The translations under genes and the position numbers were made by a program. A DNA stretch of 5,782 bases, from positions 1 through 5,782 of the forward strand of contig JAUUYK010000071.1 in assembly GCA_030588285.1 (NCBI GenBank), given 5' to 3'. The stretch comes from Kiritimatiellales bacterium. GTDB taxonomy: Bacteria > Verrucomicrobiota > Kiritimatiellia > Kiritimatiellales > Pontiellaceae. This document shows, piece by piece, positions 1 through 5,782 of the stretch. The notes under the pieces were generated by a model. The model was not told the origin of the DNA and ran no database searches. It worked only from the letters and a program-made list of their open reading frames with translations. Within the stretch, counting starts at the first letter, position 1. Each line of letters begins with the position of its first letter.

Positions 1-2483
1 CCATCTTGGTTGGTTTTGTTTTCTTTGATGCCGGTGTTTGTGATGGCGAGTTTTACGGAATCGGGCGCGGTTAAGGTGACGGTTTTGTGGTCGAACGGAT
101 CGTGGCTGTTGAAGAGCTGGGTGGAGGAATAGAACGGTTTTCCCGAAATGGTTGAAACATATTCATATTCTAGAATGCTGCCAATTTCTACGGCGGGCAG
201 GTTGGCCACGAGTAATTTTTCGGCGGGATAGCGCGGGGCGGAGGCCACCCAGCTGGCATCCATGATGTTCTGCTCTTGTTCGCTGATTTCTTTCACGGTT
301 CCATCGGGGTGGGTGACGGTGGCTTTGGTCAGTTCGACGGTTTGCCAAGCGGGGTTGTAGGCGAGTTTGATTTCGGCATTTTTCTTTTTGCCAGCATAGG
401 TGAGGATTTCAATTTTGGAACGGGAGGTTTTTTTCCAGTGGGTGGCACTTTCTAAAACGATGTCCACTTCGCGTTCAAGAATACGGACGTCGGATTCTAC
501 GGAGCTTCCGGGGGTTGGGAGATCGAGAATTAATTTTTTGCGCAGGTTATATTCAATCGTTTTTAGGTTTTGTTTTAGGACGAGATAGTCCTTGGCCGAG
601 AATTCGACGGTGTTGAGCAGGAAGGAGTTGGTTGCGGTGAGGGTGTTGTTGGTTTGGGCGACCTGTATGTTCCAGGCGAACTGGTCGGATTCGACGGGTT
701 GGAAGTCGGGAATGTTGAGCGTTCCGATATCGGATGGAATCTCGAGTTCGAGGGTTTCTCGAATGCCGGCGGTTGTGCGGGTGTAGAGCGGGTAGTTGCG
801 TTTTTCGAGTCCGGTTTGGCCGAGTAAGAAGTTGGCATAGCCGAGGGAGCTTCCAAGTTTTGGAAGATTTAACATCTTATTTTTGGCGCCGTTGATGAGT
901 AGATTTCCGGCGGAGTAGTTCAACTCAACGATGAGAGGTTGGGTGGTGTCGCGCAGTTCTTTGGGAAGAATTTTTAGGCTTTGAAGTTCCGCGGTAGGCA
1001 TTGAGTTTTTGAGGTGTCCTTCAAAGAAAAGAAGGCGTTCTTCGGGTTTTATTTCGGAGAAATAGCCGCGATATACGGTGTCGTTAATGCCTTCAAAAAC
1101 AAGCCGACTTTGGGCTTCGAGGTTTCCCTTCTTATCGAGTGATCCGGTGGAGGTGATTTGGAGTAGATTTTTTTCGGCGGGAATAATGGGGGAAGTGCGT
1201 AGGGTTTCGCCTTCGGGGCGGGCCACGATGTAGCTCATATTTTGAAGGTATGATGGAAAAATGTCTTTGGTATTTTCGTCGGTCGAGTCCATCAGAATGT
1301 AGTCGCCATTTTCATCGAGTACGGCGGTGACTGCATGGTTGAAGAAGGCTTGCGGAACTTCTTCGTCTTTTTTGGGGCCGGCCATAATGATCACCGGAAA
1401 GGCTTCGATATCGACGATGCGTAGCATGGAAACAAGCAGGGCCGCTTTGTCGCGACAGACGCCGTAGCGATTTTCGAAGGTGATGCTGGCATCGTGCGGC
1501 TCATAGCCGGGAGCTTCTTCTTCGGTGGTGATGCCCATATAGCGAATGTCTTGCGAGACGAAGTTGAAGATGGCTTTGATCTGATCGGTTCGGTTGGTGT
1601 GGTCGGCCACAAGCATTTGGGCCATGGTTTCCATCTCGGGTGTGGTGGCGTTGAGCCGGGGGAGGCAGAGTTCCCAGTACCATTTGGAGAGCTCTTCCCA
1701 CTCGGCCATGGTGCTGATGAGCAGGCGCTGAACCACGGTATAGCTGGCGGGCATGTTTGGTTCCTCGAAAATGCGCGGCACATTGCTGACGACCCAGGTG
1801 TAGATGGTTTCAGCGTCTTTTTCGCTTTGGGTTTTGTTAAATTTGACGGTACCCGAAACCTTTGCTTTATGAGCAATTTTAACGAGCGGTCGCTCGTTGG
1901 GAGAAATGACCTGATAGGTGGTGCGCTCGATGGGGCTGGTGTGTTCAAAAACCTGATAGTCGCTCCAGGTGTTGGGCACCACGGCTTTGGTTTCGATTCG
2001 GTGGGCGATGTAGTGAAGGGTGTCGCCGATTTCGAGCCCGGGGATCGAGAGCGTCATTACTTTGGAGTTGGGGTTATATATGTTGGCGCTCATTTGGCCG
2101 GGGTTAACCATCACTTTACTCTGTTCGGCAATGTTGATTTTAACCGCGTTACCATCGGGTTTAATGAGCTCCACCGTGGTGAAATAGTTTGTGCCGTAGG
2201 AGGTGTTGAAGCTTAAAGTAAGCGTTCGATTATTCCGTTTCCCCTTTTCGGTCAAAATTTTAATGGCGGTATCGCTCCACGTTTCCGACGTGCCGTCGAC
2301 CTGATAGCGCACCTGCGTGAAATCATTAATCAACACATCATCTGAATCGGGATATTTTTCAGCTGTTGCGCTGGAGGCCTGTTCCACGAGATTGCTGAGA
2401 ACGAGAAATTGCTTGGCTGAAAGTGGGGCAATGCTGCAGGCAAGAAAAAGGGCGACGAGAGCGGTGCGATACAAAAATTTCAT
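1..2483 (-). CDS. Secreted DUF3857 / transglutaminase-like protein with a second DUF3857 unit (3' end outside window)
   Basis: The frame stays open for 827 codons from ATG 2483 to the window edge, so the C-terminus is missing. Residues 1-23 look like a Sec signal peptide (basic n-region, hydrophobic core, cleavage after PLSA), so the protein is probably periplasmic or outside the inner membrane. Residues about 50-200 resemble DUF3857. Residues about 290-410 are a transglutaminase-like fold: the IRYMGI and YEPHDA motifs, then Cys343 in GVCRDKA, His383 in FNHAV and Asp399 in LMDSTD form the expected triad. Residues about 435-660 match the beta-rich tail that usually ends such proteins. A second DUF3857-like segment starts near 668 (REVDIVLESATHW, later HPDGTVKEI and LPAVEIGSILEYEY), so the gene is a tandem of two units. 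The start is chosen because GGAG lies 6 bases before ATG 2483; ATG 2489, two codons upstream, abuts it directly. It diverges from murD. The substrate is unknown: family members may be proteases or cross-linking enzymes. Confidence 0.9.
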   Translation of the reverse strand, partial: MKFLYRTALVALFLACSIAPLSAKQFLVLSNLVEQASSATAEKYPDSDDVLINDFTQVRYQVDGTSETWSDTAIKILTEKGKRNNRTLTLSFNTSYGTNYFTTVELIKPDGNAVKINIAEQSKVMVNPGQMSANIYNPNSKVMTLSIPGLEIGDTLHYIAHRIETKAVVPNTWSDYQVFEHTSPIERTTYQVISPNERPLVKIAHKAKVSGTVKFNKTQSEKDAETIYTWVVSNVPRIFEEPNMPASYTVVQRLLISTMAEWEELSKWYWELCLPRLNATTPEMETMAQMLVADHTNRTDQIKAIFNFVSQDIRYMGITTEEEAPGYEPHDASITFENRYGVCRDKAALLVSMLRIVDIEAFPVIIMAGPKKDEEVPQAFFNHAVTAVLDENGDYILMDSTDENTKDIFPSYLQNMSYIVARPEGETLRTSPIIPAEKNLLQITSTGSLDKKGNLEAQSRLVFEGINDTVYRGYFSEIKPEERLLFFEGHLKNSMPTAELQSLKILPKELRDTTQPLIVELNYSAGNLLINGAKNKMLNLPKLGSSLGYANFLLGQTGLEKRNYPLYTRTTAGIRETLELEIPSDIGTLNIPDFQPVESDQFAWNIQVAQTNNTLTATNSFLLNTVEFSAKDYLVLKQNLKTIEYNLRKKLILDLPTPGSSVESDVRILEREVDIVLESATHWKKTSRSKIEILTYAGKKKNAEIKLAYNPAWQTVELTKATVTHPDGTVKEISEQEQNIMDASWVASAPRYPAEKLLVANLPAVEIGSILEYEYVSTISGKPFYSSTQLFNSHDPFDHKTVTLTAPDSVKLAITNTGIKENKTNQD

Positions 2484-2489
2484 GTACAT

Positions 2490-2493
2490 CTCC
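2490..2493 (-). promoter_or_regulatory. Shine-Dalgarno site that decides the start of the transglutaminase-like gene
   Basis: GGAG on the minus strand lies six bases upstream of ATG 2483 and directly abuts the alternative in-frame ATG at 2489. Normal spacing favours 2483 as the real start. Confidence 0.55.
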
Positions 2494-2517
2494 AATAGGT
2501 AAAAACAATTGCGACAC

Positions 2518-2545
2518 ATACTATACGCTTTGACTTCTCGTTCAA
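2518..2545 (-). promoter_or_regulatory. Candidate sigma-70-type promoter for the transglutaminase-like gene
   Basis: On the minus strand TTGAAC (2540-2545) is followed after 16 bases by TAGTAT (2518-2523). Each matches four of six consensus positions. An overlapping TATAGT (2520-2525) would leave a short spacer of 14. Transcription would begin near 2511, giving a short leader of roughly 28 bases that contains the GGAG site. The placement is consistent, but the boxes are weak and the call rests on position and eye only. Confidence 0.3.
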
Positions 2546-2651
2546 GCCTCCAGCCTTTTTGTCCGCGAATACAAATTAAAAGGGTGCGTTTATTGAGCTG
2601 TTTTTCGATGGAATTAATCGGGTCCAACTTTATCCACTCGTACCGGCCGAA

Positions 2652-2672
2652 AAAAACGACTAGTTTTTGTCG
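2652..2672 (+). repeat. Small overlapping inverted repeats just before the murD start codon
   Basis: AAAAAC (2652-2657) pairs with GTTTTT (2663-2668) around a 5-base loop. Alternatively CGAC (2657-2660) pairs with GTCG (2669-2672) around an 8-base loop. The two pairings exclude each other and both are weak. They occupy the place where a Shine-Dalgarno site would be expected. A role in translation is speculative, since short repeats of this kind arise by chance in A/T-rich leaders. Confidence 0.25.
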
Positions 2673-3980
2673 ATGCAGAATTATCGAACAGCATTAATTT
2701 TAGGCTATGGCCGCTCCGGGCAAGCCGCCGAACGAATGTTGAACGCCGAAGGGTGTTTAACCGTCGTGCTTTCGCAGGATGGTTCTAACGATCCCCAAGT
2801 TTCCCAAACCCTAGAAAAGCAGGCGTTCGAAATCTGTATTGTCAGTCCAGGATTTTCACTTGCTCACCCATGGCTTTGCGCAATCCGCGCAGCGGGCATT
2901 CCGCTGCTTTCCGAACTAGAATTGGGCTGGTCGCGCCATCGGGGAAAAACCGTGGCTGTAACTGGGTCAAACGGGAAAAGTACGGCGGTTAAATGGATTT
3001 GCGAAAGTCTGCAGCTCGCCCAGCAAAAAGCAGCCATCGGCGGAAACTATGGTATCCCCGCGTGTGAAGTGGTATTGCACAATCCCGATCTCGACTGGCT
3101 CGTGCTTGAGATCAGTTCGTTCCAGCTTGAAACCGTCCGCGACTTTCGAGCGGATGTGGCGGTGCTGCTGAACGTGTTGCCGAATCATCTCGATCGACAT
3201 AAAACAATGGCGGGCTATCGCCAGATTAAAATGCGAATTTTTGCCCCCCATTTTTCTTCCGAAGAAGTATGCCTTATTCCTTTTGATCTCCTTGAAACCT
3301 GCAAAGCCGAGGTGAAAAGTGACCGAAATTGGCGTACGTTTGGAACAAATTCTTCGGCGGACTATCGCTTTGAAAACGGCACCGTTTTTCATGAGAAAAA
3401 AGCGCTTTTAAATCTTTCGGGAACCCTGTTTGATTCCCCCACTCTTGGCGGGTGCACCGGCGCGGCGGTGGCGGGCGTTTTGGAGGCCTGTCAGGTTGCA
3501 GTCGAATCGGGAAAGCAGGCGGCCAAAATCTTTAAATCCTTGCCGCACAGGATTCAACGGCTTGGCAGAATCGACGGGGTGGACTATGTAAACGATTCTA
3601 AGGCCACCAATCTTGCCGCAACCGTAGTTGCTTTGCAGGCGGTTGGAAAAAATATACATTTAATTGCTGGAGGGATACCCAAAGAGTCAGACTATACTTT
3701 TGTTAAAGAAGTACTAGCCGAACGGGTACGAAGCCTATACCTTATAGGACAAGCATCTCAGTTCATGTATCATGCGTGGAATGAGGTTTGTTTGTGCGTC
3801 AAATTTGGAACGTTGGAGGGGGCTTTTAACGCTGCAAAAAATGCAGCTAAAGCAGGGGATACCATTCTTCTTTCGCCAGGGTGTGCAAGTTTTGATCAGT
3901 TTCGTAGTTTTGAAGAGCGTGGTGAACGTTTTATGGAGTTGTTTGAAAATGCGATGCAGACGGATGAGGATGTTTCGTGA
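2673..3980 (+). CDS. murD: UDP-N-acetylmuramoyl-L-alanine--D-glutamate ligase
   Basis: MurD is the cytoplasmic ATP-dependent ligase that adds D-glutamate to UDP-MurNAc-L-alanine, the second amino-acid step of peptidoglycan precursor synthesis. Counting from ATG 2673 the protein has 435 residues, normal for the family. Domain 1 has GYGRSG (11-16). Domain 2 has the P-loop TGSNGKST (97-104), GGNYG, EISSFQLE (from Glu146), NHLDRH (His172) and YRQIK, whose Lys186 corresponds to the carbamylated lysine. Domain 3 has PHR (His292), NDSKATN (307-313), GGIPKESDY (333-341) and SPGCASFDQF (401-410). All key residues are present, so the enzyme should be active. An in-frame TAG at 2661 leaves only TTG 2667 or ATG 2673 as start; ATG gives the usual short N-terminus. 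Neither has a Shine-Dalgarno site. The gene heads a co-directional set with the LysM gene and ftsW. The last 340 bases or so use codons unlike the rest of the gene. Confidence 0.96.
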   Translation: MQNYRTALILGYGRSGQAAERMLNAEGCLTVVLSQDGSNDPQVSQTLEKQAFEICIVSPGFSLAHPWLCAIRAAGIPLLSELELGWSRHRGKTVAVTGSNGKSTAVKWICESLQLAQQKAAIGGNYGIPACEVVLHNPDLDWLVLEISSFQLETVRDFRADVAVLLNVLPNHLDRHKTMAGYRQIKMRIFAPHFSSEEVCLIPFDLLETCKAEVKSDRNWRTFGTNSSADYRFENGTVFHEKKALLNLSGTLFDSPTLGGCTGAAVAGVLEACQVAVESGKQAAKIFKSLPHRIQRLGRIDGVDYVNDSKATNLAATVVALQAVGKNIHLIAGGIPKESDYTFVKEVLAERVRSLYLIGQASQFMYHAWNEVCLCVKFGTLEGAFNAAKNAAKAGDTILLSPGCASFDQFRSFEERGERFMELFENAMQTDEDVS

Positions 3981-4001
3981 AATTATAAAATTGGGAGCCG
4001 T

Positions 4002-4011
4002 AAGGGCCCTT
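4002..4011. repeat. 10-base perfect palindrome in the murD-LysM gap
   Basis: AAGGGCCCTT is self-complementary and lies in the 51-base gap after murD, followed at once by TTCGAA (4012-4017). It has no loop and no following T-run, so it does not look like an intrinsic terminator. It could be a dimeric protein-binding site or chance. Confidence 0.25.
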
Positions 4012-4018
4012 TTCGAAG

Positions 4019-4024
4019 AAGGAG
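4019..4024 (+). promoter_or_regulatory. Strong Shine-Dalgarno site for the LysM gene
   Basis: AAGGAG lies seven bases before ATG 4032, a near-ideal match and spacing. It fixes the start codon of the LysM protein and contrasts with the missing site at murD and the weak one at ftsW. Confidence 0.75.
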
Positions 4025-4031
4025 TTTAGTT

Positions 4032-5000
4032 ATGAAGATCGGACCAGCAGTACTTGGGGTGCATGTTGCCGTATTGTGTGTTTTTGCCCTAACACAAGGT
4101 TGTGTAACCACCGAATCGCAAGGGAGTGGTCGCGGAGCAGGGGCTCGTCATAAAGGCCCATGGAAGCATGAGCATAAAGGAGCCGTCGAACAGCAAGCAC
4201 CCGTTGCTCAGCCCAACCCCTACGGCTATAACGAAACGGAAGATGCCTTGACAGTTTACGAACCCGTGATTATTAAAAGCGCTTCTTCTTCCGCCCCTGT
4301 TGAGCCTTATGCTGGAGCATCTTCATCAAGACCCAGTGAACTTTATATTGTTCAAAAAGGCGATATGCTTTCGCAACTGGCCGTAGATTTTGATACCACC
4401 ACCGCAAGGCTCGTGGAAATGAACGGGCTTTCAAATCCCGACGTACTTTATACGGGACAGGAACTCGCCGTTCCGAGCGGTCGCGGTGGATCTTCCTCGG
4501 CGAACCTTTCGTCTAAGAAATCCAGCTCCATTAAAAAAGGTGGAACCTATATCATTAAGAAGGGAGACACCCTTTCTGGAATTGCAGTGGCTGCAAAAGT
4601 AAGCATCGACGACCTGCGTTCGTTGAATGGAATTAAAGGCGACCAGATTATGGCCGGTGAAGAATTGAATATCCCGAGCTACGGTAAAGTTCCCGCCACT
4701 AGTCGTAAGAGTTCCTATTCCGCCCCGAAAAAGGTGGCGCCGGTTGAGCCTGCTCCGGCTCCAATTGCCGCCGCACCCGCGCCTGCTCCAATGGCCGCGG
4801 CTTCCGTTGAGCCCGCTGTTGAAGCCTCCGCTATGTCGGTTGATATGATTGAAGATAAAGTGCTCTATCCCGGAGAAACGCTTGATGATGTGGCCCGCCA
4901 GTATGGCGTGAGCAAAGCCGAAATCATGCGATTGAACAACATTAGCAACGAATCTTTGATTCAAGAAGGAATGCGCCTGCGTATTCCGATTGCAGAGTAA
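4032..5000 (+). CDS. Exported triple-LysM peptidoglycan-binding protein, NlpD-like in position
   Basis: This 322-residue protein probably binds peptidoglycan outside the inner membrane. Its N-terminus (1-23) is a hydrophobic export signal ending at TQGC with Cys24. That resembles a lipobox, but Thr at -3 and Gln at -2 are not typical, so lipidation is likely rather than certain. A Gly/Arg/His/Lys-rich stretch (31-50) and a low-complexity region follow. LysM1 spans about 105-149 (YIVQKGDMLSQLA to LAVPS), LysM2 173-216 (YIIKKGDTLSGIA to LNIPS), and a more divergent LysM3 276-320 (VLYPGETLDDVA to LRIPI). A Ser/Lys-rich linker joins the first two, and a Pro/Ala-rich linker (about 233-266) precedes the third. 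There is no M23 peptidase, amidase or other enzyme domain after LysM3, so it is not a full NlpD. A strong AAGGAG fixes the start. Its place between murD and ftsW suggests a division-associated wall-binding or scaffolding role, which is inference. Confidence 0.93.
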   Translation: MKIGPAVLGVHVAVLCVFALTQGCVTTESQGSGRGAGARHKGPWKHEHKGAVEQQAPVAQPNPYGYNETEDALTVYEPVIIKSASSSAPVEPYAGASSSRPSELYIVQKGDMLSQLAVDFDTTTARLVEMNGLSNPDVLYTGQELAVPSGRGGSSSANLSSKKSSSIKKGGTYIIKKGDTLSGIAVAAKVSIDDLRSLNGIKGDQIMAGEELNIPSYGKVPATSRKSSYSAPKKVAPVEPAPAPIAAAPAPAPMAAASVEPAVEASAMSVDMIEDKVLYPGETLDDVARQYGVSKAEIMRLNNISNESLIQEGMRLRIPIAE

Positions 5001-5018
5001 ACTTGGCGGCGAGTATCA

Positions 5019-5782
5019 ATGCGCAGAACCATATCGCTGTTTATAGCTATCGTATTGATACTCGTAACCCTTGGGGTTCTCATTCTAGCCAGCGCCAGCT
5101 CGGCTAAATATGATGATGCTTCCTATTTTGTAAGACGCCAGCTCATCTGGCTGGCGCTTTCTTTTTTGGCCGCCGCGGTCGCGGCCCGATTCGACTATCG
5201 CATCTATAAAAAACTAGTAATTCCGCTCTCGGCGGTTTCCATTCTTTTGCTGATCCTCGTCCGAATTCCAGGCATTGGAACCATGATTATTGGGTCCTGG
5301 CGCTGGTTGCGTATCGGGCCATTGACCGTTCAACCGTCGGAAATTTCCAAGCTCGCAATTATTATGCTTTTTGCATGGTGGTTAGCGCGGAATCAACGGC
5401 GCATCGATGAAGTAAAGCTCGGCATCTTGATCCCTTTTGGCCTGCTCATTTGTTTTGTGATTCCGATCGTTATTGAGCCCGACTTCGGCACCACCATGCT
5501 AGTTTCCAGCGTTGCTGTGGGCATGATGTTTCTTAGTGGTGCGCGTATTGGCCCCTTGCTCGTTGTCGGAATGGGGGGGCTAATGAGCGTGCTGGTTCTC
5601 ATCTTTCAAAACCGCGAAAGAATGAGCCGGATTCTGGCCTTTCTCGATCCTCAGAAATATGAACAAGACAAAGCCTGGCAGTTAATTAACTCCATGCGTG
5701 CAGTCGCCGGCGGTAAAATGGCCGGAGTTGGATTCGTCAATAGTATGCAGAAATATCACTATTTACCCGAGGCGCACACCGA
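5019..5782 (+). CDS. ftsW: Septal peptidoglycan polymerase of the SEDS family, FtsW (3' end outside window)
   Basis: FtsW is the inner-membrane glycosyltransferase that polymerises lipid II at the division septum together with a class B penicillin-binding protein. The 254 residues seen have several hydrophobic segments (about 5-25, 42-58, 68-83, 111-124, 134-151, 159-196). They carry the SEDS signatures LASASS (22-27), YFVRRQLIW (36-44), SWRWLRIGPLTVQPSEISK (93-111), EPDFGTT (153-159), a loop with FLDPQKYEQDKAWQ (208-221), and VAGGKMAGVGFVNSMQK (229-245) followed by YLPEAHT. The YLPEAHT ending and the RQLIW region favour FtsW over RodA. The start ATG lies 18 bases after the LysM stop. Its only ribosome-site candidate is a poor GGCGAG (5008-5013), so translation may be coupled to the gene before. 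About 110-150 residues should lie beyond the window. The sequence stops on GA, the first two bases of the codon expected for the conserved Asp. Confidence 0.93.
   Translation, partial: MRRTISLFIAIVLILVTLGVLILASASSAKYDDASYFVRRQLIWLALSFLAAAVAARFDYRIYKKLVIPLSAVSILLLILVRIPGIGTMIIGSWRWLRIGPLTVQPSEISKLAIIMLFAWWLARNQRRIDEVKLGILIPFGLLICFVIPIVIEPDFGTTMLVSSVAVGMMFLSGARIGPLLVVGMGGLMSVLVLIFQNRERMSRILAFLDPQKYEQDKAWQLINSMRAVAGGKMAGVGFVNSMQKYHYLPEAHT

Larger units (their letters stand above)
2490..2672. other. Divergent intergenic region between the transglutaminase-like gene and murD
   Basis: About 180 bases separate two genes that point away from each other, so promoters for both should lie here. The left side carries the candidate promoter and ribosome site of the minus-strand gene. 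On the murD side I found no convincing pair of -35 and -10 boxes: TTGACT at 2530-2535 has no -10 element at a proper distance, and TTGAGC at 2593-2598 is followed only by a poor AATTAATC. Short open frames crossing this region lack ribosome sites and family features and are not called. Confidence 0.6.

Noticed and set aside
1391..1948. A 185-codon open frame on the minus strand
   Set aside because: It is a shifted reading frame of the transglutaminase-like gene, with a low-complexity Pro/Ser-rich product and no ribosome site.
1494..2216. A 240-codon open frame on the + strand
   Set aside because: It lies wholly antisense to the transglutaminase-like gene, whose frame shows a signal peptide, domains and catalytic residues. 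Its Gly/Val/Phe-rich product is what the reverse of Thr/Asn/Ile-rich codons with C at the third position yields.
2530..2535. TTGACT as a -35 box for murD
   Set aside because: It is a good -35 match, but no -10 element is found 15-19 bases downstream.
2509..2697. A 62-codon + strand frame in the divergent intergenic region
   Set aside because: It has no ribosome site, overlaps the murD start in another frame and the minus-strand promoter, and has no family features.
2967..3392. A 141-codon minus-strand open frame inside murD
   Set aside because: It is antisense to conserved MurD motifs, including the P-loop, and has no recognisable features of its own.
4002..4017. An intrinsic terminator after murD
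   Set aside because: The palindrome has no loop and no T-run, and the close spacing to the LysM gene suggests read-through.
3772..4029. An 85-codon + strand frame across the murD end and the gap to the LysM gene
   Set aside because: It overlaps the conserved SPGCASFDQF region of MurD in another frame, has no ribosome site, and ends just before the LysM start. Its hydrophobic-looking patch comes from the frame shift.
4431..4964. A 177-codon minus-strand frame inside the LysM gene
   Set aside because: It is antisense to clear LysM repeats. The Gly/Arg/His/Asn-rich product is a by-product of the repeat and linker codons.

Overview
The window looks like a chromosomal fragment of a bacterium with a normal peptidoglycan and division machinery, with moderate GC and dense coding. 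It holds four protein genes. One is cut at each edge and two are complete. The order murD, LysM protein, ftsW on the + strand matches my recollection of the Chlamydia cell-wall cluster (murD-nlpD-ftsW-murG-murC/ddl). A member of the Planctomycetes-Verrucomicrobia-Chlamydiae (PVC) superphylum, such as Verrucomicrobia, Kiritimatiellota or Lentisphaerae, is therefore a reasonable guess. That placement is inference from gene order, not from a marker phylogeny.

Left part (1-2483, minus strand): a single open frame covers the whole stretch and runs off the left edge without a stop. It encodes a secreted protein with a DUF3857 domain, a transglutaminase-like domain with an intact Cys-His-Asp triad, a beta-rich C-terminal region, and then the start of a second DUF3857 unit. 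The long + strand open frames opposite it are shadows.

Middle (2490-2672): a divergent intergenic region of about 180 bases. It has a plausible promoter and Shine-Dalgarno site for the minus-strand gene. For murD, an in-frame stop limits the start to TTG 2667 or ATG 2673, and neither has a visible Shine-Dalgarno site.

Right part (2673-5782, plus strand): an apparent operon. MurD adds D-glutamate to UDP-MurNAc-L-Ala in the cytoplasm. After 51 bases comes a probable exported or lipid-anchored protein with three LysM peptidoglycan-binding domains and no catalytic domain. After 18 bases comes ftsW, the membrane SEDS glycan polymerase of the division septum, cut off at the conserved HTD motif. 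Together the three genes link precursor synthesis, wall binding and septal wall polymerisation.

No RNA gene, CRISPR array, insertion sequence or attachment site is visible. I see no clearly novel system. The most noteworthy items are the tandem DUF3857-transglutaminase architecture, the catalytic-domain-free LysM gene fixed between murD and ftsW, and a change in codon style in the last quarter of murD.
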